Source: a bacterium (GTDB taxonomy: Bacteria > Myxococcota_A > UBA9160 > SZUA-336). Taken from it: 64,000 nucleotides of DNA. Of this stretch, positions 1-9,283 are shown in pieces; the stretch's first letter is position 1; each line of letters starts with the position of its first letter. The notes below the pieces were generated by a model. The model had not been told where the DNA came from. It did no database searches and saw nothing but the letters and a program-made list of their open reading frames with translations. The stretch covers positions 62,001-126,000 of the forward strand of contig JAAELY010000118.1 of NCBI GenBank assembly GCA_024226335.1. Direction: 5' to 3'. The translations under genes were made by a program, and so were the position numbers.

Positions 1-1270
1 CATCGGCGTTGGGCACGGCGCCGGAGGCGACGTCGGGTTCGTCGAGTTCCCAGGTTTCTGCCTCCTCGGGATTCTCGCTCGGGCCTTCTGCTTCGTCGAG
101 GTCATCGGCGTCGTACTCGAACGGGGGGCTGTACTGACACTGAACCCAGAGGACGCTCGCGAATTCCAATGCGTAGGAGTCGCCAAAACTCGTGTACGTG
201 AACCCATCGTCATCTGCGAGCAGGCCGATGCGAGGCCGCGGGACTCCGTCCAGAAACTCCGGTACCAGCTCCGCGATGTCGTCCGGGTAGGTCTGCTCTG
301 CTGCCTTGAACTCCTCGAGTGCGACCAGCAGGCGAAGCGCGGTCGTGTCGCGCGCCTGGACCTGGAAGGAGGAAGCCGCCGAATTGGAAAGTGAGATCGC
401 CACGAAGACGAAGAGACCGACAGCCATACGCAACAAACCGGCGCGAGAGGCTTCGTTTCGATCGCTGGGTCCGAGCCAGGCGACGGCGCCTGCGTAGGCG
501 AGCGCGGCCAGACCGACTCCGATGCGCGCGGCCGATAGCTGGAAGATCGGGAACGCGAGGACGAATGCAGCAATCGCACTGCAGACCGCACCCGCGGCAA
601 ACCCGGCCCCTCCCCCCAAGCGCTTGCCGAGCCAGACTCCCGCCCCGGCAGATGCGTGTAGCGCGGACAGCCAATAACCCACCAGGAGCAGACCGAAGAG
701 CGAAACGATGGGCCACGGACTCACGTTGAATGCGATAGCCGGGTTGGTTCCGGTGATCTCGGTCATCAAAACGAAGATCGTGGCAAATGTGAGTACGGCG
801 ATGGCGATGAACGCCAGTGCGCCCCGGCGCAGGGCCGAATGGGCCAGCGACGGCGCGAAGACCGCGCCGGCCACGATCCCGGAGAACACGAGTACGACGG
901 CGGGGAAGCGCCACTCGAAAAAACGCCAGACGCTCTCTGCGGTATAGCCGTAGAAGACGAATACGCACATGACCAGGACCAGAGAAAACAGTCCCGCACG
1001 TGCGAGGGCATTTCGGAACAGCCCGAAGCCGATTGCGAGCAGTACCAGGAGCGGTGCCGTGAAAACCGCGATCGGCAACGCGGCGGCAGGAAATCCCTGA
1101 CGCGCCATATCGGCCAGGGCTTTCGCCGGTAGCCAGCGCAGAGCCCAACCCTTTGGCCGCCACCACTCCAGGTCACTGAACATCTGCGATGCCGTCGGAC
1201 CGGCGCCGAAGAAGTAGTGGTAGAAAATGACCAGACCGACAAGGGCGATCCAGAGGGCAGCACGCAACAT
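1..1270 (-). CDS. Multi-pass membrane protein with soluble C-terminal domain (3' end cut by window edge)
   Basis: The frame is open from an ATG at 1270 down to base 1 (about 423 codons) with no stop, so the C-terminus lies outside the window. The product starts with a hydrophobic helix and has about nine predicted membrane helices up to roughly residue 300. A soluble region follows, with a stretch (LLVALEEFKAAEQTYPDD, then a glycine/aromatic-rich strand pattern) resembling the C-terminal domain of type II secretion major pseudopilins. It then becomes acidic and low complexity (Asp/Glu/Pro). A GGAG precedes the start by about 8 bases. The small gene at 1326-1775 lies upstream on the same strand, so they may be cotranscribed. 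I do not recognise the family. The pseudopilin resemblance is by eye only. Confidence 0.75.
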   Translation of the reverse strand, partial: MLRAALWIALVGLVIFYHYFFGAGPTASQMFSDLEWWRPKGWALRWLPAKALADMARQGFPAAALPIAVFTAPLLVLLAIGFGLFRNALARAGLFSLVLVMCVFVFYGYTAESVWRFFEWRFPAVVLVFSGIVAGAVFAPSLAHSALRRGALAFIAIAVLTFATIFVLMTEITGTNPAIAFNVSPWPIVSLFGLLLVGYWLSALHASAGAGVWLGKRLGGGAGFAAGAVCSAIAAFVLAFPIFQLSAARIGVGLAALAYAGAVAWLGPSDRNEASRAGLLRMAVGLFVFVAISLSNSAASSFQVQARDTTALRLLVALEEFKAAEQTYPDDIAELVPEFLDGVPRPRIGLLADDDGFTYTSFGDSYALEFASVLWVQCQYSPPFEYDADDLDEAEGPSENPEEAETWELDEPDVASGAVPNAD

Positions 1271-1325
1271 CGAAAGGGCTCCGTGAAGGGAACCCCGATT
1301 CTACTCCTTTTCGCTCCTCTCGGAG

Positions 1326-1775
1326 CTACTTTCGCCGCGGGACGATCTGCAAGGAGGAGCCCTGTTCCGAGTCCTTGGGCTTGGCGGAAATGCTCACGTT
1401 CACATTGAACTCGTAACCGTCGAGCAATCCGCGCACGAGCTCGTCGAGGTTTGCGCTCTGCAACCATTCGCCGAATTCCTTGCTGACGCGGGCGATCATC
1501 TGCTCGCGCAACTCTTCCCCCTGCTGGCTGACGAAGCTCGTCCAGTCCTTGGGGGCGACCTCGGCGAAAGCCCGGCGCACCGCTTCTTCGGTCATGAAGA
1601 AACTCGAGAGCCCGACTCCGGCGGCCCGGCGCACCGCCTCCTGGAAGATGGCTTCGAGAGGACCGGCCCTTCGCCCGTCCTCAGGGATTTCCCCCTCCAG
1701 CGGATCTCCTTCCGCGGGGGGCTCGTGGAGAGGTTCCTTCGGGGTGCGGGTCCGCTTGTCTCGCTCGCGTGCCAT
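1326..1775 (-). CDS. Small conserved-looking protein of unknown function
   Basis: This 149-residue protein starts at the ATG at 1775. The frame stays open further upstream, but that extension overlaps the CBS gene on the other strand and has no plausible composition. The N-terminal 40 residues are charged and Pro/Glu-rich, probably disordered. The remainder is amphipathic helix (LEAIFQEAVRRAAGVG, then a second helical block), ending in a beta-like segment (YEFNVNVSISAKP) and a basic tail. The composition recalls small granule- or chromatin-associated helical proteins, but I cannot assign a family. It is divergent from the CBS gene, with about 100 bases between the starts. Confidence 0.65.
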   Translation of the reverse strand: MARERDKRTRTPKEPLHEPPAEGDPLEGEIPEDGRRAGPLEAIFQEAVRRAAGVGLSSFFMTEEAVRRAFAEVAPKDWTSFVSQQGEELREQMIARVSKEFGEWLQSANLDELVRGLLDGYEFNVNVSISAKPKDSEQGSSLQIVPRRK

Positions 1776-1874
1776 GCCGGAAATACTAGACCATATGGAG
1801 CCAGTCACTCCACAGGGCCTCGCGGCTCGCAGAACGAATTTGGCAGGGCTTGGCTGTCGTGGTACTTCGGAGCG

Positions 1875-2282
1875 GTGATACACGACATCATGAAAACCAA
1901 GATTGCCGCGCTCTCTGCTGGCGACAGCCTGTGGACCGTCAAGGAGATCATGGACCTGGGCAGTGTTCGCCATCTGCCGGTCGTGGGCGGTGGGACCCTC
2001 GTGGGGGTAGTTTCCCAGCGCGACCTCCTGCGCGCCTCTCTCTCGAGTGTGATGGGCATCGGCGCCGAGGAGCAGCAGGTCTTTCTGGAAGGCGTGAAAA
2101 TCGCCGAGGTGATGTCGAAACCGCCGATCTCGACCAAACCCGATGCCTCGATCCGCGAGGCCGCCCTGACGATGGCGCGCTACAAGATCGGCTGCCTGCC
2201 GGTGGTCCAGGACGGCAGCTTGATCGGGATCGTGACCGAGACCGATATTCTGAACCACTACGCCGGGATTCCCTCCGTCTGA
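1875..2282 (+). CDS. CBS-domain pair protein
   Basis: The protein consists almost entirely of two CBS motifs (a Bateman module), a fold that commonly binds adenosyl nucleotides. The first runs from about residue 1 to 60 and includes VRHLPVVGGGTLVGVVSQRDLL. The second, about 75 to 135, includes IGCLPVVQDGSLIGIVTETDIL. I chose the GTG at 1875 because it yields the usual CBS opening (VIHDIMKTKIAALSAGDSL). A GGAG lies only 2 bases upstream, so the ATG at 1890 is an alternative. No effector domain is attached, so it probably regulates a partner protein in trans. Confidence 0.85.
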   Translation: MIHDIMKTKIAALSAGDSLWTVKEIMDLGSVRHLPVVGGGTLVGVVSQRDLLRASLSSVMGIGAEEQQVFLEGVKIAEVMSKPPISTKPDASIREAALTMARYKIGCLPVVQDGSLIGIVTETDILNHYAGIPSV

Positions 2283-2288
2283 TCCGTC

Positions 2289-3716
2289 TCAGACCTCGAC
2301 CAGCTTCCAGGTGCCGCGATAGAAGCGCGCGCCGAGCAGAATCGCCTTGATGAGGTAGTCGAAGACGAGCATGCCCCAGACCAGCAGTAGCGGGGCCTCG
2401 AATACGAGTGCGGCGATGCTTCCGGGGAGCAGGCGAAAGCAGAACAGGCCCACGAAAATGGCGAGCAGCGGAAAACGGGTATCCCCGGCACCGCGCAGTG
2501 CGCCGCCGAGCGCGAACTCGACCGCCATCAGCGGTTGGACTGCGCCGAGCAGCCAGATGAACTCCACGGTCAGAGATATGACTTCCGTGTCGTCGGTAAA
2601 CTGTCGTGCGATCGGCTCGGCAGACCAGACGACGATCGCGCCGAAACAACTCATCGAGACGACGGCGCCCGCCAACGAACGCCAGCCTGCGCGTGCAGCA
2701 CTGTCGGGATCGCCTTCGCCGAGGTGTTGGCCCACCAGAGTGGCTGCTGCGGTTCCGAAGCCAATGCCGGGCAAGAACGACAGCGCGAGGATCTGCGCAC
2801 CCACATTGTACGCCGCGATGGCTGCAGTTCCGTAGCGTCCCAGCAGGCGCATGAACAACATCAAGCCGACCTGGAACAGTCCGCCTTCGATCGCGGCCGG
2901 GTAGCCGATGCGGAACATACGCCGAATTACCTCACGGTCCGGTCGAAAACTCGCCGGTCCGGGTTTCACCTGCAGCCTGCCGGATTGCCACAACACGGCG
3001 AAGATCAGCAATTGCGCGAGCATGGCCAGGCTCGACGCGATGGCCGCCCCGCTGACACCCAGCGCGGGGAAACCCCAGTTGCCAAAGATCAGCAACCAGT
3101 TCAACAGCACATTGAGCGCATTCGCCACCACGCCGATCACCAGCGGTGTGCGCGAGTCACCGGCGGCGCGCAACGCGGCGGCGAATACGAAGCCCACCGC
3201 CATAGGAATTGTTCCCCAGACCAGCCAATACAGGTATTCGGACCCGTACCCGACGACTCTCGCTTCGACTCCGTACAGGCTGATCCAGAAGGCCGACGTT
3301 GGAAGCATGACGGCCATCGTCAACGCTCCCACGACAGCGGCCAGCCAGATTCCCTGACGCAGTGCCGCATCGGCCAGATGGCGATCGCGCGCGCCCACTG
3401 CGCGGGCGAGCAGAGCCACCATCCCGGTGGGGATCGCAGCCCCCAGTGACTGAACCAACCAGAAGAACTGTCCGCCGACCCCCACTGCTGCGAGCGCCTC
3501 CGGACCCAGGGAGCCGACCATCATGAAGTCGACCCAGCGCACCAGGGTCTGGGTCGTGAAGCTGAGGATCGTCGGCCAGGCGAGTTCCCACACTCCCAGG
3601 GCCTGCGGTGCCGGTGCGAGCGGTTCGGGCGGTTTATCGCGCAGGTCGAGCAGATCGGAAGCGAACTCCGGGATCTCGTCTGCGGGAATCTGGGAGGGGC
3701 TTGGGCGCTCGGGCAC
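2289..3716 (-). CDS. MATE-family multidrug/organic cation antiporter
   Basis: This is a 475-residue, twelve-helix inner-membrane protein of the MATE efflux family, which exchanges Na+ or H+ for organic cations or lipid-linked substrates. Two homologous six-helix halves are visible. The duplicated signature ALRAAGDSRTPL (first half) and ALRGAGDTRFPL (second half) is typical of the family. The N-terminal 40 residues are hydrophilic. It converges with the CBS gene (6 bases between stops) and diverges from the aldehyde dehydrogenase. Substrate unknown. A second MATE lies at 51254-52750. Confidence 0.93.
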   Translation of the reverse strand: MPERPSPSQIPADEIPEFASDLLDLRDKPPEPLAPAPQALGVWELAWPTILSFTTQTLVRWVDFMMVGSLGPEALAAVGVGGQFFWLVQSLGAAIPTGMVALLARAVGARDRHLADAALRQGIWLAAVVGALTMAVMLPTSAFWISLYGVEARVVGYGSEYLYWLVWGTIPMAVGFVFAAALRAAGDSRTPLVIGVVANALNVLLNWLLIFGNWGFPALGVSGAAIASSLAMLAQLLIFAVLWQSGRLQVKPGPASFRPDREVIRRMFRIGYPAAIEGGLFQVGLMLFMRLLGRYGTAAIAAYNVGAQILALSFLPGIGFGTAAATLVGQHLGEGDPDSAARAGWRSLAGAVVSMSCFGAIVVWSAEPIARQFTDDTEVISLTVEFIWLLGAVQPLMAVEFALGGALRGAGDTRFPLLAIFVGLFCFRLLPGSIAALVFEAPLLLVWGMLVFDYLIKAILLGARFYRGTWKLVEV

Positions 3717-3858
3717 GGAAGCTCTGTTTACACTCAGGTGCGACCCGACGTCAAAATTGTTCTGGGGTCTGGCGACGCGAAAGACGCCACAGCGCTCTGG
3801 CTGTATATTCCCGGACCAGAGGAACAGCCCCGAAAGAGGGCTTTGGAGGGAGGATCTC

Positions 3859-5406
3859 GTGGCGCTGCTTCAGACCGTGGACGGTCCGCGCGACCTGCAT
3901 GGCCGGCGAAAGCTGGAAGTCTTCAACCCGGCGACCCTTGAACGTCTGGGCGCGATCGAGGTGGCCGGCGAGCAGGATGTTCGCGAGGCGGTCGAACGCG
4001 CTCGAGAGGCCCAGAAAGATTGGGCGCGCAGGGGATTCGGGGAACGCGGCCGCTTTCTCTTGAAGGCACGCGAACTCCTGCTCGAGCGCCTCGATCAGGT
4101 CGTGGACACGATCTGCGCGGATACCGGCAAACCTCGAATCGAGGCCATGAGCGGCGAAATCCTGCCCGCCTGTGATGCACTGACCTTCTACGCCAAGCGC
4201 AGCAAACGACTGCTCGAGGACGAGCGCAAGCCCCTCCACCTGCTCAAGCACAAGAAGCTGGTGCTCTCGTATCGACCGATTGGAGTGATCGGCATCATCA
4301 CACCCTGGAATTTCCCGTTCATCCTCTCGTTGAACCCGGTCATACAGGCGCTGATGGCCGGGAACAGCGTGGTGCTCAAGCCCAGTGAAGTCACGCCCTT
4401 TGTCGGTCTGGTGTTGGGCGAAATCTTCCGGGATGCGGGCCTACCCGACGGAGTTCTGCAGGTCCTGACCGGTGATGGCAGCACGGGCGCGGCACTGGTC
4501 GAGGCCGGGTGCGACAAGATCTGTTTCACGGGATCGGTGCGCACGGGTCGGGAGATCGCCGAGTCCTGCGGACGTCAGTTGATCCCTTGCACACTCGAAC
4601 TCGGGGGAAAAGATCCGATGATCGTGTGCGAGGATGCCGACCTCGAGCGCGCCGCAGCGGGCGCTGTCTGGGGGGCGTTCAGCAATAGTGGTCAGGTCTG
4701 TATGTCGACCGAGCGAGTCTATGTGGTCGAGTCCATCGCTGGGGAATTTGTGAATCGCGTGGTCGCGCTCACGAAGGAACTGCGCCAGGGGCCAGAATCC
4801 GAAGGTGAGATTGATATCGGCGCACTGTCTTACCCGCCACAACTCGAGATCATCGAGCGACACGTCGCCGACGCCGTGTCAAAGGGAGCAAAGGTGCTGA
4901 CCGGTGGTCGACGCAATCCCGCCTACGAGGGCTACTTCTACGAGCCTACCGTTTTGACCGACGTCGATCACAGCATGGCGATCATGCGCGAGGAAACCTT
5001 CGGTCCCTGCATGCCCATCCAGGTGGTCAAAGACGAAGATGAAGCGGTGCAACTGGCCAACGAATCCAGCTACGGCCTGCAAGCCAATGTCTGGACGCGC
5101 GACACCTACAAGGCCACGCGCATCGCCAATTCGATCGAATCGGGAGGCGTGACGATCGACGATTGCATGGTGACCTACGCGATTTCCGAGAGCCCATTCG
5201 GCGGTGTGAAGAACAGTGGCATCGGTCGGGTCAACGGAGAGATCGGTTTGAAGAGCTGCTGCAATCTGCAGACGATCGTTTCGCCGCGTTTCCGCGCGGG
5301 TGGCCCGTCGGGTGGCTATCCGTACAGCGCCAAGGGACTGCGTGGCATCCGTCGCATGCTAGGTCTTTTCTATCGCTCGCCGATCGGGAAGCTCCTGGGC
5401 AACTGA
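3859..5406 (+). CDS. NAD(P)+-dependent aldehyde dehydrogenase
   Basis: This 515-residue ALDH-superfamily enzyme oxidises an aldehyde to the acid. Visible landmarks are TPWNFPF with Asn151, KPSEVTP, the cofactor-binding FTGSVRTG, the general-base Glu247 in ELGGKDPM, and the nucleophile Cys281 in SNSGQVCMS. The frame is open far upstream over the antisense of the MATE gene. I set the start at GTG 3859 because a strong GGAGGGAGG (3845-3853) sits 5 bases before it and the protein then starts like its relatives. A C-terminal tail of about 40 residues is basic and hydrophobic (IRRMLGLFYRSPIGK), which may allow membrane contact as in fatty-aldehyde dehydrogenases. Substrate cannot be assigned. Confidence 0.93.
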   Translation: MALLQTVDGPRDLHGRRKLEVFNPATLERLGAIEVAGEQDVREAVERAREAQKDWARRGFGERGRFLLKARELLLERLDQVVDTICADTGKPRIEAMSGEILPACDALTFYAKRSKRLLEDERKPLHLLKHKKLVLSYRPIGVIGIITPWNFPFILSLNPVIQALMAGNSVVLKPSEVTPFVGLVLGEIFRDAGLPDGVLQVLTGDGSTGAALVEAGCDKICFTGSVRTGREIAESCGRQLIPCTLELGGKDPMIVCEDADLERAAAGAVWGAFSNSGQVCMSTERVYVVESIAGEFVNRVVALTKELRQGPESEGEIDIGALSYPPQLEIIERHVADAVSKGAKVLTGGRRNPAYEGYFYEPTVLTDVDHSMAIMREETFGPCMPIQVVKDEDEAVQLANESSYGLQANVWTRDTYKATRIANSIESGGVTIDDCMVTYAISESPFGGVKNSGIGRVNGEIGLKSCCNLQTIVSPRFRAGGPSGGYPYSAKGLRGIRRMLGLFYRSPIGKLLGN

Positions 5407-5416
5407 GGTCCACGAA

Positions 5417-6463
5417 ATGCTACTTCGCGAGATCGCCAGTGCCCTGAAGCTACCGTTTGACGGCGACGGTGAGCAAGAGATCCACGGCCTGGCCGGACTC
5501 GAGGAAGCGGGTCCGTTCGAGCTGAGTTTCGTCACCGGTTCGCGCTATCAGCGTTTGTTCAAGTCCTCGAGCGCGGGGGCGGTCTTTGCACCGCTCGATT
5601 TCGACACGATGGGGCGACCCTGCCTGCGTTCGACCGCACCCTACGCGGAGTTCGGACGCGCGACCGCGCTCTTCTATCCCCGTGTGCCCGCAGTTCCGGG
5701 CGTTCACCCGAGTGCGGCGATCGGCGAAAACGTGGAACTGGGCAAGGAGGTGTCGATTGGAGCACTGGTATCGATCGCAGCGGGTTCGCGTATCGGCGAT
5801 CGCACCTGCATTCACCCCCATGTGACGATCTACCCGAACGTACAAACCGGAGCGGATTGCGAACTGCATTCCGGCGTGCACGTGCACGAAGGAGTTCGGC
5901 TCGGCGATCGCGTGACGATCCAATCCGGCAGCGTGATCGGAGGGCAGGGATTCGGTTTCGCAGTCGATGCGCAGGGACGCAATACGCGCATACCCCACAC
6001 ATGCCCGGTTCTGATCGGCGATGATTGTGACATCGGCGCGAACGTGACCATCGATGCTTCTCATCCCGGTCACCTGCGGCGCAGCCACGACAGCGTGGCC
6101 ACGCGCCTGGGCAATGGAGTCAAGCTCGACAATCAGGTTCACATCGGCCACGGTTGCGAGATCGGCGACTCGAGCGTGTTGTGTGCGAAGGTCGGACTCG
6201 CCGGAGGCACATCGGTCGGACGCGGGGTCTATATGGGTGGCACGGCGATCGCCGCTGGTCATCTGCACATCGGAGACCTCTCCCTGGTCGGGGCCGGGAC
6301 CGGGGTGAGCGGCGATCTGGAGCCGGGCTCGCAGGTACTCGGCTCGCCGCACATGGAGCGTCGTCTGTGGGGGCGCTGGGCCGCTGCCCGCAAGCGGCTG
6401 CCCGAACTGCTCAAGCGCGTAAAGCGCATCGAAGACAAACTCGAGATCTCACAAGAGGACTGA
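5417..6463 (+). CDS. lpxD: UDP-3-O-acylglucosamine N-acyltransferase LpxD
   Basis: LpxD adds the N-linked hydroxyacyl chain from acyl-ACP to UDP-3-O-acyl-glucosamine in lipid A synthesis. The 348-residue length is right. An N-terminal uridine-binding domain (about 1-95) is followed by a left-handed beta-helix of hexapeptide repeats (about 96-310), with the family loop GGQGFGF. The likely catalytic His is H245 in the IGHG segment. The C-terminus is a charged helix. The gene follows the aldehyde dehydrogenase by 10 bases and is followed by rnhB after 2 bases, so it is probably in an operon. It is not next to lpxA, lpxB or fabZ here. Confidence 0.95.
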   Translation: MLLREIASALKLPFDGDGEQEIHGLAGLEEAGPFELSFVTGSRYQRLFKSSSAGAVFAPLDFDTMGRPCLRSTAPYAEFGRATALFYPRVPAVPGVHPSAAIGENVELGKEVSIGALVSIAAGSRIGDRTCIHPHVTIYPNVQTGADCELHSGVHVHEGVRLGDRVTIQSGSVIGGQGFGFAVDAQGRNTRIPHTCPVLIGDDCDIGANVTIDASHPGHLRRSHDSVATRLGNGVKLDNQVHIGHGCEIGDSSVLCAKVGLAGGTSVGRGVYMGGTAIAAGHLHIGDLSLVGAGTGVSGDLEPGSQVLGSPHMERRLWGRWAAARKRLPELLKRVKRIEDKLEISQED

Positions 6464-6465
6464 GC

Positions 6466-7260
6466 GTGAAACTGGGGGGTGTATCGCTCGCAGAGCTGCG
6501 TCGTCGCTATGCGCTCGGAAACGGGGAACTGGATCCATCGGTGCTGCACGCTCTGCGCGAAGACGGGCGGGCCGGGGCCAGGGAACTGGCCGCCCGGCAC
6601 GAAGCACGGAGCGAACGACAAGCCCGCGAGCTCCAGCGCCTCGGGGTTCTATTTGCAGAGGAGGCCGAGCAGCACGCCCTCGGGATCGCGCGGGTCGCCG
6701 GGATCGACGAGGTCGGTATGGGACCGCTTGCGGGACCGGTCGTTTCAGCGGCCGTCGTACTGCCCGAAAACGCCCAGTTATTCGGTCTCAACGATTCGAA
6801 GAAGCTGTCGAGAGCGGCGCGCGAGAGGCTCGATGGCGAGATCCGCTCGCTTGCGCTCGGGGTTTCGATCGGCCTGGCTGAACCCCGCGAGATCGACGAG
6901 GTGAACATCTACCAGGCCGGCCTGCTCGCGATGCGCCGCGCGCTCGAAGGTCTGGCACCTGCCGCAGACTTCGCACTGGTCGATGCGCGGCGCATTCCAG
7001 GCGTGAGCATCCCGCAAAAGCCGATCGTCCGCGGAGACACCAGGATTGCCTGCATCTGTGCCGCTTCGATCGTCGCCAAGGTCTGGCGCGACGCCCATAT
7101 GAGCGAACTCGATCGGCGTTTTCCCGACTACGGCTTCGCCCACAACTCCGGCTACGGGACCGCCGAACACTTGAGTGCGCTCACCCGGCATGGGCCCACG
7201 CCCTCGCACCGGCATAGCTTTGAGCCCGTGCGGCTCGCAGCCCGGCCCGGACGGTCCTGA
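6466..7260 (+). CDS. rnhB: Ribonuclease HII
   Basis: RNase HII removes ribonucleotides and RNA from DNA-RNA duplexes. The GTG at 6466, two bases after the lpxD stop, gives 264 residues. The longer open frame overlaps lpxD and is not credible. The acidic metal-binding set is present: D81-E82 in AGIDEVGMGPLAGP, D173 in ALVDARR and D209 near VAKVWRD. The N-terminal 70 residues are a helical extension (LAELRRRYALGNGELDPS), as in some long RNase HII proteins. Its stop is immediately followed by the ATG of the next gene. Confidence 0.95.
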   Translation: MKLGGVSLAELRRRYALGNGELDPSVLHALREDGRAGARELAARHEARSERQARELQRLGVLFAEEAEQHALGIARVAGIDEVGMGPLAGPVVSAAVVLPENAQLFGLNDSKKLSRAARERLDGEIRSLALGVSIGLAEPREIDEVNIYQAGLLAMRRALEGLAPAADFALVDARRIPGVSIPQKPIVRGDTRIACICAASIVAKVWRDAHMSELDRRFPDYGFAHNSGYGTAEHLSALTRHGPTPSHRHSFEPVRLAARPGRS

Positions 7261-7638
7261 ATGCCGCACGCCGTTCTCGAGGGCTCCGTCGACCTCGCGG
7301 CCTTTGCAGCGTCTTTTCGACCGATTCTCGTCCGGCGGGGAGGAGATGTGCTGAGAGCGGAGAATGTCTTCATCGACGCTCTGGGGCGCACTGTGCTCGT
7401 GGAAGCACTCGTCATCGAGGCGGGCCGAAAACAGTCGTTCTATGTCAAGATGGCGGGACATGAGCGGGGATCGGTGACCGTCCGCATCGATCCCATGACC
7501 CATCCGGAACGAAGTCCGGGCGTCCGAGAACTGGTTGCCCATATCGCCGCAGCCGTGATACGAGTCTCTCCAGACGCGAGACTGGGGACCGCGAACATCG
7601 TTCTACCGTCCTTGGGCGAAATAGGAGACGAAACATGA
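7261..7638 (+). CDS. Tautomerase-superfamily protein, resembling 5-carboxymethyl-2-hydroxymuconate isomerase
   Basis: The 125-residue protein begins Met-Pro-His, so removal of Met would expose the N-terminal proline used as catalytic base in this superfamily. The pattern [12 protein letters not shown], later [10 protein letters not shown] and the closing helix matches the general layout of CHMI-type proteins as I remember them. The assignment is by pattern only. It starts directly after the rnhB stop and ends in an ATGA overlap with cysK, indicating translational coupling. No other aromatic-degradation gene adjoins it, so its physiological substrate is unclear. Confidence 0.65.
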   Translation: MPHAVLEGSVDLAAFAASFRPILVRRGGDVLRAENVFIDALGRTVLVEALVIEAGRKQSFYVKMAGHERGSVTVRIDPMTHPERSPGVRELVAHIAAAVIRVSPDARLGTANIVLPSLGEIGDET

Positions 7639-8588
7639 GAATCGCAAACAACATCTCGAATCTCATCGGCAATACACCGCTTGTGCGACTCAATCGGGTC
7701 ACCGAGGGTGTTGGTGCGACGATCGTCGCCAAGCTCGAAGCGTTCAATCCCGCGAATAGCGTGAAGGACCGTATCGGCCTCGCAATGATCGAAGTGGCCG
7801 AACGAAACGGCGATATCACTCCGGGTCGCACGACGCTGGTCGAACCGACCTCTGGAAACACGGGCATCGCGCTCGCGATGGTTGCAGCCGCTAAGGGCTA
7901 CGACCTCGTGCTGACCATGCCCGAGACGATGTCGCGTGAGCGGCGCGCGGTGTTGCGCGCCTACGGTGCCAAGCTCGTGCTGACGCCCGGGGCCGATGGC
8001 ATGCCCGGAGCGATCAAGACGGCCGAAGAACTCGCGGCCAAGATCGACAACAGCTTCATTCCGCAGCAGTTCAACAACCCCGCGAATCCCCAGGTCCACC
8101 GCGAAACGACCGCGCTCGAGATCTGGAACGACACCGACGGCGAGGTCGACTACCTGGTTTCGGGCGTCGGCACCGGTGGAACGATCACGGGTGTCGCGCA
8201 GCTGCTCAAGGAGAAGAAGGCGAGTTTCAAGGCGATCGCGGTCGAGCCCGAGGAAAGCCCGGTGCTCTCTGGCGGTGGACCGGGCAAGCACAAGATCCAG
8301 GGCATCGGAGCCGGCTTCATTCCCAATATTCTCGACACGGCTCTGATCGACGAGGTCGTCAAGGTGAACAGCGACCAGGCGATCGAAATGGCTCGCCGTC
8401 TGGCCAAGGAAGAGGCTCTGCTTTCCGGTATATCGTCCGGGGCCGCCGTCTGCGGAGCCCTGCAGATCGCGGCTCGACCCGAGGCCAAGGGCAAGCTGAT
8501 CGTCGCCATCCTGCCCAGCTTCGGCGAGCGTTACCTGTCGACTGCGCTGTTCGAGAATCTGCAGTACGACGGAAGCGATCCGGTCTAG
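7635..8588 (+). CDS. cysK: O-acetylserine sulfhydrylase (cysteine synthase A type)
   Basis: This PLP enzyme makes cysteine from O-acetylserine and sulfide. The 317-residue length is normal. Lys44 in NSVKDRIG is the expected Schiff-base residue. [10 protein letters not shown] is the substrate/phosphate loop and GTGGTITG binds the PLP phosphate. GISSGAA near the C-terminus is also typical. It overlaps the tautomerase-like gene by 4 bases. I see no riboswitch or T-box upstream, consistent with transcription from an upstream operon promoter. Confidence 0.95.
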   Translation: MRIANNISNLIGNTPLVRLNRVTEGVGATIVAKLEAFNPANSVKDRIGLAMIEVAERNGDITPGRTTLVEPTSGNTGIALAMVAAAKGYDLVLTMPETMSRERRAVLRAYGAKLVLTPGADGMPGAIKTAEELAAKIDNSFIPQQFNNPANPQVHRETTALEIWNDTDGEVDYLVSGVGTGGTITGVAQLLKEKKASFKAIAVEPEESPVLSGGGPGKHKIQGIGAGFIPNILDTALIDEVVKVNSDQAIEMARRLAKEEALLSGISSGAAVCGALQIAARPEAKGKLIVAILPSFGERYLSTALFENLQYDGSDPV

Positions 8589-8606
8589 GGAGCGCCAGCA
8601 GCGATC

Positions 8607-9245
8607 GTGCCGGAATCGAGCCGAAAAGAAGCCAGCCGCCGCCGTATCCTCGATGCGGGGCGCGAAGTCTTCTTCGAGCAGGGCTTCGAGAAGGCGAACC
8701 TCGACGAGGTGGCTCGTCGAGCCGGAATCGCGAAGGGCACGATCTACCGCTATTTCGACAGCAAGGCCGAGTTGTACGTGGAAGTGCTGCTCGTCAACGC
8801 GGACGTCTTCGACGAGCGACTCCTGGCGACGATCGACACCACACTCACGCCCGAGCAACAGATCCGGCGCTTGGCGACCTTCTACTTCAACCATTACAGC
8901 ACCCATCGCGACTACTTCCAGATCTTCTGGGCCGTGGAGAATCAGCGGCTGATCGGCGATCTGCCGCCGGCGCTGGTGCAGGCCGTTACCCAGGTCTGGA
9001 CCCGCTCGCTGCGGGTTCTGACGGGCTTGATCGAACAGGGGATCGAGCAGGGCGACTTTCACCCCTGCGACGCCTGGGAGATGGCCAATATCCTCTGGAC
9101 GACCGCAAACGCGCTGATTCGCACCAACGAGGTCACGGAGCGGCGCGAACTCTGGGAACGAGATATCGCCAAAGTTTACGAGGATGCGATCGATTTCCTC
9201 GTAGGAGGCCTGCTGCGCCGCTCCGGCCCGGCCGAATCCCGTTGA
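8607..9245 (+). CDS. TetR-family transcriptional regulator
   Basis: This 212-residue protein starts at GTG 8607, 18 bases after cysK. Residues about 10-55 form the TetR helix-turn-helix (VARRAGIAKGTIYRYFDSK). The rest is the helical ligand-binding and dimer domain (YFNHYSTHRDYFQIFWAVEN). It lies just before acpP and fabH, and a short inverted repeat sits in the gap, so control of fatty-acid chain initiation is plausible. FadR/FasR-like fatty-acid sensors of this family are a precedent, but the ligand is not known here. Confidence 0.9.
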   Translation: MPESSRKEASRRRILDAGREVFFEQGFEKANLDEVARRAGIAKGTIYRYFDSKAELYVEVLLVNADVFDERLLATIDTTLTPEQQIRRLATFYFNHYSTHRDYFQIFWAVENQRLIGDLPPALVQAVTQVWTRSLRVLTGLIEQGIEQGDFHPCDAWEMANILWTTANALIRTNEVTERRELWERDIAKVYEDAIDFLVGGLLRRSGPAESR

Positions 9246-9270
9246 CAGATCCGCCAGGGTCCACGACATT
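9242..9270 (+). promoter_or_regulatory. Candidate promoter for acpP-fabH
   Basis: A perfect TTGACA hexamer (9242-9247) overlaps the stop codon of the TetR gene. A weak -10 (GACATT, 9265-9270, 3 of 6 consensus bases) follows at a 17-base spacing. It points at acpP. Candidate only. Confidence 0.35.
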
Positions 9271-9283
9271 AACCGCGAGAAAG

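Noticed and set aside
210-1467. Two minus-strand open frames (210-1166 and 766-1467) over the left-edge membrane gene
   Set aside because: Both are Arg/Ser/Cys-rich translations of the same strand in the wrong frame. The frame from ATG 1270 gives a membrane protein of normal composition.
7440-9269. 609-codon minus-strand open frame opposite cysK and the TetR gene
   Set aside because: Long antisense frames are common in GC-rich DNA. The plus strand carries coherent cysK and TetR motifs over the same bases.
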